From NCBI GenBank assembly GCA_036782755.1, contig DAIPYL010000035.1:1-15616 (forward strand): a stretch of 15,616 nucleotides of DNA. Direction: 5' to 3'. Source of the stretch: Jeotgalicoccus sp036782755 (GTDB lineage: Bacteria > Bacillota > Bacilli > Staphylococcales > Salinicoccaceae). Within the stretch, counting starts at the first letter, position 1, and every line of letters begins with the position of its first letter. Of the stretch, positions 1-6,913 are shown in pieces. The notes under the pieces are model-generated. The model did not search any database and was not told where the DNA came from. It saw only the letters and a list, made by a program, of their open reading frames with translations. Both the position numbers and the translations under genes were made by a program.

Positions 1-89
1 TACTGCGCTTTTATATTATAGAGACTTAACTTCCATATTAAATGAAGGTTCTCAAAGTTTTCTTTTAGTAAAGCAAAGACATTTTTCAT
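1..89 (-). CDS. Partial ABC-2 type polysaccharide/teichoic-acid export permease (N-terminus only)
   Basis: An ATG at 89 opens a reading frame that stays open to the window edge, giving 29 full codons. A GGAG Shine-Dalgarno sequence lies about 8 nt upstream and a strong promoter lies at 122-150. The peptide begins MKNVFALLKENFENL and continues with an HLIWKLSLYNIKAQ stretch. This pattern (short basic helix, then LIxxLSLYxIKxQ) resembles the cytoplasmic start of TagG/RfbA-type ABC-2 permeases, which export wall teichoic acid or polysaccharide with an ATPase partner. The transmembrane part is outside the window, so the call rests on a short amphipathic segment only. Gene order also changes here: in Staphylococcus I would expect glnR-glnA after the ynbB-like gene. 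Confidence 0.5.
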   Translation of the reverse strand, partial: MKNVFALLKENFENLHLIWKLSLYNIKAQ

Positions 90-121
90 TATGTAAGCTC
101 CAATTTATAATTTCGAAGTTA

Positions 122-150
122 ATTATACGCTTAATTTAAATAAGTGTCAC
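122..150 (-). promoter_or_regulatory. Sigma-A promoter for the partial permease gene
   Basis: On the minus strand the -35 is GTGACA (145-150, one mismatch to TTGACA). The spacer is 17 nt and the -10 is a perfect TATAAT (122-127). Transcription would start near 115, giving a leader of about 26 nt before the ATG at 89. The -35 and part of the spacer lie inside the inverted repeat at 140-170, so that repeat may also act as an operator. Confidence 0.6.
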
Positions 151-170
151 TATACAATAGCGACACTTAT
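140..170 (-). terminator. 13-bp hairpin after the ynbB-like gene, overlapping the next promoter
   Basis: Arms ATAAGTGTCGCTA and TAGTGACACTTAT (minus strand) pair over 13 positions with one G-U wobble and a 5-nt loop, 14 nt after the stop at 184. The following sequence is TTAAATTAAG, so the U-tract is poor for an intrinsic terminator. The near-perfect dyad also covers the -35 of the next promoter. It could be a terminator, an operator, or both. Confidence 0.5.
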
Positions 171-183
171 CAATCACAATTCA

Positions 184-1446
184 TTATAGTTCTATCATAT
201 TCTTCTCAGCGAGTTCCGTCAAAGACATTTCCAGCGCATATTTCACATGTTCAATATGCAGTCCGCCCTGAGCGTATACTGTATACGGTGCTCTGATCGG
301 ACCGTCTGCTGATAATTCCAGCGATGCGCCCTGTACAAATGTTCCTGCAGCCATAATTACGGGATTTTGATATCCTGGAATTAAATCCGGAATCGGCATA
401 AATCTCGCATTTACCGGGCTTGCTTTCTGGATCATCTGAGTAAATGTAATCATTTCCTCTTCGTTATTGAACGACACGCTCTGAATTAAGTCTGTGCGCG
501 GTTCAGTATATCTTGGTGATGGTTTCATATTGAGCTGTTCAAAGATATAACTCATCATTAAAGCGCCGTTTATAGATTCCATCACAGTATGCGGCGCCAT
601 AAAGAAGCCCTGGTACATATCAGTCAGAGCATTTAAGCTTGCTCCCATCTCTTTGCCGACTCCAGGGACAGTCAGACGGTAGCTGACACGTTCGACAAGT
701 TTTTCTTTACCTGCAACGTAACCGCCCATTTTTGCGAGTCCGCCGCCCGGGTTTTTAATTAACGATCCCGCCATAATATCCGCACCCGCTTCAAGCGGTT
801 CTCTCGTCTCTGCAAATTCACCGTAGCAGTTATCGACAAAAATAATAATATTTGGGTGGTTTTCTTTAATAGTTTTTATGATTGTTTCTATTTCATTGAT
901 ATTCATCGATTTGCGCGATGAATATCCTCTTGAACGCTGGATACCGACAATTCTAGTCTTTTCATTAATACTGTTCAGTATTGCTTGTGTATCAAACTGA
1001 TCATCTTTCAGATCCACCGTATTAAAGGTGACACCCATTTCCATCAGACTGCCGACATCGTCCGCGCTGCTGCCGATAACTTTCTCAAGTGTATCGTACG
1101 GAGTTCCTGTAATATACAGCAGCTCATCACCGTGTTTTAACAGGCTTAACAGCACCAGGCTGATTGCATGTGTGCCTGAAATAATCTGCGTGCGCACCAG
1201 CGCGTCTTCTGCTTTAAACACGTCTCTGTATATCTCTTCAAGCTTATCGCGGCCCACATCGTCATAACCGTAGCCTGTCGTTCCGCTGAAGTCACTCTCT
1301 GTTACTGAGTGTTCAGTAAATGCAGCCATTACTTTTTTAAAGTTTTTATATGCAGTATCTTTATTCTTTTTAAAATACGGCTGCAGTGCGTCTTCAGCCT
1401 CGTTCATGATGTTTAAAATTTTTTCCTCATTATTCACGTTCGTCAT
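184..1446 (-). CDS. ynbB: PLP-dependent aluminium-resistance family protein (YnbB-like, Cys/Met metabolism fold)
   Basis: This 420-aa protein belongs to the fold-type I PLP family annotated as aluminium resistance or methionine gamma-lyase-like. Visible family marks are GTTGYGYDDVGRD near residues 55-66, the PLP-contacting FVDNCYGEF (203-211, Asp205) and the Schiff-base lysine in SLIKNPGGG (Lys231). The physiological substrate in Bacillota is not established. Its start lies inside the end of hflX, so the two are cotranscribed and probably translationally coupled. The ATG at 1446 has only AAGG immediately before it. A GTG at 1437 sits 6 nt after AAGGATG and gives a typical 8-nt GTGAATAA overlap, so it may be the true start (417 aa). 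I see no defect in the reading frame. Confidence 0.88.
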   Translation of the reverse strand: MTNVNNEEKILNIMNEAEDALQPYFKKNKDTAYKNFKKVMAAFTEHSVTESDFSGTTGYGYDDVGRDKLEEIYRDVFKAEDALVRTQIISGTHAISLVLLSLLKHGDELLYITGTPYDTLEKVIGSSADDVGSLMEMGVTFNTVDLKDDQFDTQAILNSINEKTRIVGIQRSRGYSSRKSMNINEIETIIKTIKENHPNIIIFVDNCYGEFAETREPLEAGADIMAGSLIKNPGGGLAKMGGYVAGKEKLVERVSYRLTVPGVGKEMGASLNALTDMYQGFFMAPHTVMESINGALMMSYIFEQLNMKPSPRYTEPRTDLIQSVSFNNEEEMITFTQMIQKASPVNARFMPIPDLIPGYQNPVIMAAGTFVQGASLELSADGPIRAPYTVYAQGGLHIEHVKYALEMSLTELAEKNMIEL

Positions 1447-2659
1447 CCTTATCTGTTATGCGTTCTGCAAAATTACCTGGGGGTTCAAAGCCGCTGATTT
1501 TAACTGACTCTTCACCCAGCTCAACTTCTTTCACGATTGTCTGTCTTTTTAATCGGTAAAGCTTATCCTGACGTGCCAATGGTATCTGAGTATTATATGC
1601 GTCGAAAGTTTTTGTCATAAAGTTTTCTACATCCATTAATATATCCTGTGCAGGCATATTCATATTTACAAATTTATGAGGCTTCATCGGCAGCAGTCGT
1701 TTTTTATCATTTAAATCCGTCTTGTTAAACAGTATCAGCTGCGGAATATCTTTCATATTTAATGAATCGATTAAATCCAGCACCGTATCATACTGACTGA
1801 CAATATCAGGTGCATTATTATCAATCACGTGAATGATAAAGTCACTGTCCGCCGCTTCTTCCAGTGTTGATTTAAAACTTTCTATTAATGTTGTCGGCAG
1901 TTTTTGAATAAAACCGACTGTATCCGATATTATACACTGAAATCCTGACGGCAGGACCATTTCCCGAGTCAGCGGGTCCAGTGTTGCAAACAGTTTATCT
2001 TCCTGCAGGGTTTCTGCATTCGTCAGCTTATTAAACAATGTCGACTTGCCTGCGTTCGTATAACCGATCAGCGATACTTTCGTTACCTGATTCGAACGGC
2101 GCTTATCACGGTATCTTAAGCGGTGTTCTTCAACGACTGCCAGCTGTCTTTTAATATCACTGATACGTGAATTAATATGACGGCGGTCAGTTTCAAGTTT
2201 CGTTTCACCCGGGCCTCTCGTACCGATTCCGGCACCCAGCCTTGAAAGATTAATACCCTGCCCTTTTAAGCGCGGCACTAAATATTCAAGCTGCGCCAGT
2301 TCCACCTGCAGCTTGCCTGCTTTAGACTGGGCACGCAGGCTGAAAATATCAAGGATGACCTGCGTACGGTCGATTACGCTCGTATCCAGTATAGTTTCTA
2401 TTTTACGGTTCTGACTCGCCAGTATTTCATCGTTGACGATTGCGTAATCGATTGTCTCATACTGCATTTTAACTTCTTCCAAAAATCCGCTTCCGACATA
2501 GCTCTTTCTGTCTATCGACGTGCGGTTTTGAATATGTGTGCCGATAATCTCTATTCCTATCGATTCACTGAGTTCTTTCAGTTCTCTGACTTCCGACTCC
2601 ACATCTTTATTTTGTACAGTGTTCGTCGCAAGGATTATACCAGTATGTGTCATATTCAT
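1430..2659 (-). CDS. hflX: Ribosome-dissociating GTPase HflX
   Basis: HflX binds stalled or hibernating 50S/70S particles and splits them in a GTP-dependent way. From the ATG at 2659 the protein is 409 aa. The HflX-specific glycine-rich segment GTRGPGETKLETDRR lies at about 146-160. The G domain follows, with G1 GYTNAGKST (199-207), G3 DTVGF (246-250) and G4 NKTD (312-315), and then a C-terminal domain. The frame extends five codons upstream to a TTG, but that TTG overlaps the Shine-Dalgarno GGAGGTG, which is ideally spaced for the ATG at 2659, so I use the shorter start. The gene diverges from gpx and its end overlaps the ynbB-like gene. Confidence 0.93.
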   Translation of the reverse strand: MNMTHTGIILATNTVQNKDVESEVRELKELSESIGIEIIGTHIQNRTSIDRKSYVGSGFLEEVKMQYETIDYAIVNDEILASQNRKIETILDTSVIDRTQVILDIFSLRAQSKAGKLQVELAQLEYLVPRLKGQGINLSRLGAGIGTRGPGETKLETDRRHINSRISDIKRQLAVVEEHRLRYRDKRRSNQVTKVSLIGYTNAGKSTLFNKLTNAETLQEDKLFATLDPLTREMVLPSGFQCIISDTVGFIQKLPTTLIESFKSTLEEAADSDFIIHVIDNNAPDIVSQYDTVLDLIDSLNMKDIPQLILFNKTDLNDKKRLLPMKPHKFVNMNMPAQDILMDVENFMTKTFDAYNTQIPLARQDKLYRLKRQTIVKEVELGEESVKISGFEPPGNFAERITDKDDERE

Positions 2660-2703
2660 GACAAACACCTCCAATTTCTTTGTTTAATATTACAATATCA
2701 TGT

Positions 2704-2731
2704 TTGGGCAATTTTAATACGGTTATATTAT
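2704..2731 (+). promoter_or_regulatory. Candidate gpx promoter in the hflX/gpx divergent region
   Basis: TTGGGC (2704-2709), a 16-nt spacer and TATTAT (2726-2731) precede gpx. A well-placed AAAGGAG lies upstream of its ATG. The same AT-rich centre reads TATAAT on the minus strand (2727-2732) and could serve hflX, but I find no good -35 for that direction. The whole divergent spacer (2660-2775) contains no other feature I can support. Confidence 0.35.
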
Positions 2732-2775
2732 AGTAGCAATATACGTAAAATGAGACAAAGAAAGGAGATTCATAA

Positions 2776-3068
2776 ATGAAAACTACATTTTATGATCTCT
2801 CGGCACAGGATGCAGACGGTAATGTTATTCCCATGCAGCATCTGAAAGGCAAAGTAATTTTGATTGTCAATACTGCCAGCGAGTGCGGTTTTAACGATCA
2901 GCTGCGGGAGATGGAAATTTTATATAAAAAGTATCACGATATCGGTCTTGAAATTCTGGCATTCCCCTCAAATAACTTTATGAATCAAGAGCCCTGTTCG
3001 GCAACTGAAGCACGCGAATCATACAGCAGCCATCATGGGGTTTCATATACAGTGATGGAGAAAACAGA
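2776..3068 (+). CDS. gpx: Glutathione peroxidase-family thiol peroxidase, C-terminus lost in the assembly gap
   Basis: The first 97 residues are visible before the Ns; family members are about 155-165 aa, so roughly 60 residues are missing. The thioredoxin-fold peroxidase signature NTASECGFN (32-40) carries the peroxidatic Cys37, and LAFPSNNFMNQEP (61-73) matches the second family signature, normally FPCNQF..QEP. Two departures are clear: Asn67 replaces the catalytic-tetrad Gln and Ser65 replaces the usual Cys. The position that carries the conserved Cys in the BsaA-type proteins I recall (before NYGVTF) is a Tyr/Ser stretch here, while an extra Cys74 is present. The gene is divergent from hflX, convergent with hfq, and starts at an ATG with AAAGGAG upstream. 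Detoxification of hydroperoxides with thioredoxin-like reductants is the family role; activity here is uncertain. Confidence 0.85.
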
Positions 3069-3168
3069 NNNNNNNNNNNNNNNNNNNNNNNNNNNNNNNN
3101 NNNNNNNNNNNNNNNNNNNNNNNNNNNNNNNNNNNNNNNNNNNNNNNNNNNNNNNNNNNNNNNNNNNN
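3069..3168. other. Assembly gap (100 N)
   Basis: Exactly 100 unknown bases. The length looks like a default placeholder. Completing gpx (about 60 codons) and hfq (about 45-50 codons) would need more than 300 bp, so the true gap is larger than shown. Any reading frame across the Ns is artificial. Confidence 0.99.
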
Positions 3169-3248
3169 TGGAAACCGTTCATTAAAAATATTGTAATTTC
3201 CTGTCCTGATTCTTTGTACTCCCTTAGAAACGAATCTTGCAAATTCAT
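3169..3248 (-). CDS. hfq: RNA chaperone Hfq, N-terminal 26 residues only (cut by gap)
   Basis: Hfq forms Sm-like hexamers that bind sRNA and mRNA. The ATG at 3248 follows the miaA stop directly (TAAATG), with GGGGAG about 7 nt upstream in the miaA end. The visible peptide begins MNLQDSFLREYKES, followed by GQEITIFLMNGF; the two bases before the gap (CA) are consistent with Gln or His as the next residue. It matches the Hfq N-terminus pattern (NIQDxFL..., VTVFLLNGFQ) that opens the Sm1 motif, including the conserved Gln4 (proximal RNA-binding face) and the NGF turn. The rest, including the Sm2 YKHA motif, lies in the Ns. The position immediately after miaA is the classic miaA-hfq arrangement, which supports the call. 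It is easy to miss because the frame runs into unknown bases. Confidence 0.9.
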
Positions 3249-4157
3249 TTAATTCTCCCCTTTTGTTTGTAAGAATTGATATATATCTTCAAAGATTATA
3301 TCTGTGTTTGAATGTGCGATATCATACCAATTTACATCGAGCTGGTTGCGGAAAAATGTCAGCTGCCGCTTCGCATACTGACGTGAATGCGCCTGAATGC
3401 GCTCCAGGACGTCAGATAATGCTGCTTCCCCTTTGAAGTACGGCAGGAATTCCTTGTAGCCGATTGCCTGTCCGGCTGTTTTTGACAGCCCGGCATTCTG
3501 CAGTCCGGTTACCTCTTCCACAAGCCCAGTATTAAACATTTCAGCCACCCGTTTGTTAATGCGGTCGTATATCACACTTCTGTCTGCTGTGAGACCTATT
3601 AAGAATGTATCATATTTCGGCTTTTGTGTATACGCTTTCTTTTCTGTTATATCAAGGTTTACCTTAACGAGCTGGCGGATGATTCTCTTCCGGTTGTTCG
3701 GATGAATTCCGCTGTCAGGCATAATTTTATCCAGCTCGGCAAAGAGCGCTTCATCTGACAGCGCTTCAAATTCTTTACTTAGACGGTCAATATCTTCCTG
3801 ATTTTCATCGTTAAATTCATAACCTTCAATCAAAGCTTTAATATAATGACCGGTGCCGCCTGCAATCATCGGCAGCTTTCCTCTCGATTCGATATCTTTA
3901 ACGAGATACTCCACCTGTTTTTGAAAATCGGAGACAGAAAATGTCTCGTCCGGATTTAAAATATCAATCATATGATGCGGTACATTATCCATTTCCCCGC
4001 GTCTTATTTTACCGGTGCCGATGTCCATGCCTTTATATACCTGCATCGAATCCCCGCTGATAATTTCAGCGTTGAATTTTTTAGCAATATCTATCGATAA
4101 AGCCGTTTTGCCGATTGCTGTTGGTCCGACTAATATTAGCAATTTACTTTTCAACAT
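3249..4157 (-). CDS. miaA: tRNA dimethylallyltransferase MiaA
   Basis: MiaA transfers a dimethylallyl group to N6 of A37 in tRNAs reading UNN codons (i6A37), the first step towards ms2i6A. The 302-aa protein has the P-loop GPTAIGKT (11-18) and the catalytic/DMAPP-binding stretch SGDSMQVYKGMDIGTGK (34-50, with Asp36). IAGGTGHYIKAL and the QAIGYKEF segment typical of the family follow. The ATG at 4157 overlaps the end of the upstream hydrolase gene by 14 bp, with GGTGGA just upstream. Its stop abuts the hfq start. It is therefore an internal cistron of the mutS-mutL-hydrolase-miaA-hfq operon. Its usual partner miaB is not seen in this window. Confidence 0.96.
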   Translation of the reverse strand: MLKSKLLILVGPTAIGKTALSIDIAKKFNAEIISGDSMQVYKGMDIGTGKIRRGEMDNVPHHMIDILNPDETFSVSDFQKQVEYLVKDIESRGKLPMIAGGTGHYIKALIEGYEFNDENQEDIDRLSKEFEALSDEALFAELDKIMPDSGIHPNNRKRIIRQLVKVNLDITEKKAYTQKPKYDTFLIGLTADRSVIYDRINKRVAEMFNTGLVEEVTGLQNAGLSKTAGQAIGYKEFLPYFKGEAALSDVLERIQAHSRQYAKRQLTFFRNQLDVNWYDIAHSNTDIIFEDIYQFLQTKGEN

Positions 4158-5028
4158 ATTGTTCCACCCATTTTACAATGTTAGAGTACACGGCACCTCT
4201 GTTTTCTTCAAACAGCACTTCATGACGCGCGTTCGGCACCAGTTCCATTTTGACGTTATCAAATTGACGCTGGAGCCGCCAGTTTAAGATTTCATAGTCC
4301 TTGCCGAAATGCGAAAACGGATCGTCCGTGCCGCCGATTAATAAGTAAGGGATATTTCTGTATTTCTTTATAGTTTTTTTAGAATCCACAGCACGGATGT
4401 TTTTAAGTATTTCAGCAAACGCTCTGACACTCATCTTCTGACCGGCATGCGGATCTGTATTGTATGAAAGAACGTGATGTTCGTCTGCCGACAGCCAGCG
4501 GTTTTTAACAGTACCTTTAAAATTTCCGTCATAACCGAGAAAAGATAATTTATTGATGAGACGCGACTTCGTTCCCGGAATCAGTTTTGACAGCGGCTGA
4601 ATAAACGCGTTCGCTACTGTATCAGAAAACCTCATCTTGCTGCCGGTGCCGACAATAATTCCTGCATCGTAAATATCTTCTTCCAGCAGCCGCCGGAGCA
4701 GAATCGAACCCATCGAATGACCCAGTCCGATATGCGGTATATCTTGCGGCATGGAAGTACTGACAATCTTCGCATCTTCGAGCAGCTCGTCAAAAGAATT
4801 AAAATGACCCAGACTGCTTTTTTTCTCATCAGAGCCGTGGCCTCTGTGATTATGAATGACACAGTGAATGTTATTTAAGGCAAGGTACATGCAAAATTCT
4901 TTATACCTGCCCTTATGATCTGCCATGCCGTGCAGCACCTGGATACTTGCTCTCGGCTGTTCAGGCATATAGTGCGTGACTGAAATACTCCTGTCTGAAT
5001 TCTTCATCGTACGGTTTAAAATCTTCAA
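4144..5028 (-). CDS. Alpha/beta hydrolase (serine aminopeptidase S33 / lysophospholipase-like)
   Basis: This 294-aa soluble alpha/beta hydrolase resembles bacterial monoacylglycerol lipase or lysophospholipase-type proteins. The oxyanion-loop segment LHGMADHKGRY (32-42) and the HRGHGSD motif (61-67) are typical. The nucleophile elbow GHSMG places Ser105, the acid is Asp236 in GGTDDP, and the catalytic His is His269 in NARHEVLFE, so the triad is complete. No signal peptide or membrane segment is seen. The start is a TTG at 5028, chosen because a G-run (AGGGGGG) lies 6 nt upstream; the first ATG (codon 8) has no Shine-Dalgarno. It lies 11 bp after mutL and overlaps miaA. A hydrolase in this slot next to miaA is familiar from Staphylococcus, but the glp genes I would expect between it and mutL there are absent. 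The substrate is unknown. Confidence 0.88.
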   Translation of the reverse strand: MKILNRTMKNSDRSISVTHYMPEQPRASIQVLHGMADHKGRYKEFCMYLALNNIHCVIHNHRGHGSDEKKSSLGHFNSFDELLEDAKIVSTSMPQDIPHIGLGHSMGSILLRRLLEEDIYDAGIIVGTGSKMRFSDTVANAFIQPLSKLIPGTKSRLINKLSFLGYDGNFKGTVKNRWLSADEHHVLSYNTDPHAGQKMSVRAFAEILKNIRAVDSKKTIKKYRNIPYLLIGGTDDPFSHFGKDYEILNWRLQRQFDNVKMELVPNARHEVLFEENRGAVYSNIVKWVEQYVEK

Positions 5029-5039
5029 TGCAAGCCCCC

Positions 5040-6911
5040 CTACTTCATAATACGGTTGAACATTTTTTCAATTTCGTACGTTGTCATATGAATAATTACC
5101 GGACGGCCATGCGGACACGTGTACGGTGAAGCACATTTTCCAAGTTCTTCGAGCAGTGCCGCCATCTGGTTTTTATCGAGATAATGATTCGCTTTAATAG
5201 ACTGCTTGCAGCTCATCATAATCGACATTTCTTCGCGGTACTTATTCACGTCAAAGTAATCCGCCTGAGAGATAAACTCAATTAAATCGTTAATATCCGC
5301 TTCCGGGTTATCCGCTTTAATCCACGATGGATAGCGCGATACCGTATACTGTTTAATGCCGCTTTTCTCGATATCGAAACCGAGCGACTGCAGTTCAGTG
5401 AGTTTTTCATCGATTGTAATGACATCGTCGAAACTGAACTCGAACGTATACGGAATTAACAGCGGAATGCCGTCATCTTCTTTAATGATATTGGCATAAA
5501 TATATTCGTATTTAATACGCTCCTGCGCTGCGTGCTGGTCCATTAAATACATACCGGTTTCGTTCTGCATAATAATATACGTGCCGTGCAGCTGACCGAT
5601 AATTTCTAAATACGGCAGCTTCTCTTTTTCAGGCAGCGGTTCATGCTGAACAAACGACGATGTATCTTTCGGTTTGGCCGGCTGCTCGGCAGGTGTCTGT
5701 TTGAATGGATTGGTGTATATTTGTTTTTGCTGCTGATATTGCTGCGTGTTCTCAGACTGTTGAACCTGCGGTGATTCTTTAAACGTTTCAAGCTGTGTTT
5801 GCCTTGCGGGCGGTTCGTACGTGTCGATATGTTCTCTGATTTGTTCATGACGTTCGGTAAAATCGATTGCTGACTGTTCAGGCTTTTCCCTTTTAGGTTT
5901 TTTATGTGCCACTTCAGGAATCAGTTCTGTTTCCATCAGCGCTTCTTTAACCGCAGTTTCCATCAATCTCAGTAATTCAGTTTCTTTCGACAGTTTTACT
6001 TCCACTTTTGACGGATGCACGTTTACGTCAATCAGTTTCGGGTCCATCTTAATATTTAAAAATGCGAGCGGGTACTTATCTTTCGGCTGCAGCGTATGAT
6101 AAGCGTTAATAATACTTTGTGATAATTTAAAATGACGGACATGTCTGTTATTAATACTCAAGTTAATATAGTTGCGATTGCTCCGTGTGACTTCCGGTCT
6201 CACGATATAGCCGTCGATTGTATAGTCCGGGCTTGCTGCATTCACTCTGAGCGTATTGGCCGATACCTGAATGCCGTAAAGAATGTTAATCACTTCTTTT
6301 AAGTTGCCGTTGCCTGTCGTTTTAAAGCGGTCTTTGCCGTCAAAGACAAGGCGGAAGCTGACTTCCGGATAATTCAATGCCATCCGCTGCATAATATCGA
6401 TAATCTTACCCGCTTCAGTGCGCAGATTTTTTATATATTTTAAGCGTGCCGGTGTATTAAAGAACAAGTCTTCAATTTCAATAATTGTCCCGCGGCGTTC
6501 ATGCCAGACGGTATCTTCATCGTATTTCCCGCCGCTGTACACAATTTTGAACGGTGTTGAATTATCCCGCATACTTTCAAGCGTCACTTTCGATACTGCC
6601 CCGATACTGGCCAGCGCTTCGCCGCGGAAACCGAGTGAACGTATTTCAAACAGTTCGTATGCTGTATCTATTTTACTCGTCGCATGTCTTTCAAATAACA
6701 GCGTGCGGTCCTCATAATCGATGCCATGGCCGTTATCGACCACTTTAATCGACTCCATGCCGCTGTTTTTAATGAACACTTCCACGACAGTGGATTCCGC
6801 GTCGAGCGAGTTTTCAACGATCTCCTTGACGATTGAACTCGGACGCTCGACCACTTCGCCTGCTGCGATTTTATTTTGTATATGAGCGGGCAGTACGTGA
6901 ATCTGTCCCAT
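5040..6911 (-). CDS. mutL: DNA mismatch repair endonuclease MutL
   Basis: MutL couples MutS mismatch recognition to strand incision. The 623-aa protein has the GHKL ATPase domain: KEIVENSLDA (29-38), DNGHGI (59-64) and GFRGEAL (95-101). The transducer domain ends near 330 and is followed by a Gln/Pro-rich flexible linker (about 340-430, with Q-runs at 383-397). The C-terminal dimerisation/endonuclease domain carries the metal-binding DQHAAQERIKYE (458-469), SCKQSIKA (567-574) and CPHGRP (599-604). This marks it as an endonuclease-active MutL of the non-methyl-directed type, as in Bacillus, not the E. coli type. The ATG at 6911 has GGGGAGG upstream and lies 2 bp after the mutS stop, so the two are translationally coupled. 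Confidence 0.97.
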   Translation of the reverse strand: MGQIHVLPAHIQNKIAAGEVVERPSSIVKEIVENSLDAESTVVEVFIKNSGMESIKVVDNGHGIDYEDRTLLFERHATSKIDTAYELFEIRSLGFRGEALASIGAVSKVTLESMRDNSTPFKIVYSGGKYDEDTVWHERRGTIIEIEDLFFNTPARLKYIKNLRTEAGKIIDIMQRMALNYPEVSFRLVFDGKDRFKTTGNGNLKEVINILYGIQVSANTLRVNAASPDYTIDGYIVRPEVTRSNRNYINLSINNRHVRHFKLSQSIINAYHTLQPKDKYPLAFLNIKMDPKLIDVNVHPSKVEVKLSKETELLRLMETAVKEALMETELIPEVAHKKPKREKPEQSAIDFTERHEQIREHIDTYEPPARQTQLETFKESPQVQQSENTQQYQQQKQIYTNPFKQTPAEQPAKPKDTSSFVQHEPLPEKEKLPYLEIIGQLHGTYIIMQNETGMYLMDQHAAQERIKYEYIYANIIKEDDGIPLLIPYTFEFSFDDVITIDEKLTELQSLGFDIEKSGIKQYTVSRYPSWIKADNPEADINDLIEFISQADYFDVNKYREEMSIMMSCKQSIKANHYLDKNQMAALLEELGKCASPYTCPHGRPVIIHMTTYEIEKMFNRIMK

Positions 6912-6913
6912 TC

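Noticed and set aside
140..170. GlnR/TnrA operator (TGTNA-N7-TNACA), suggested by the expected glnRA neighbourhood
   Set aside because: The arms are separated by more than 7 nt in the required register and the gene that follows is not glnR.
3033..3248. A 71-aa minus-strand product reading hfq through the Ns into antisense gpx
   Set aside because: Only the 26 residues from 3169 to 3248 are real Hfq; the rest comes from unknown bases and the opposite strand of gpx.
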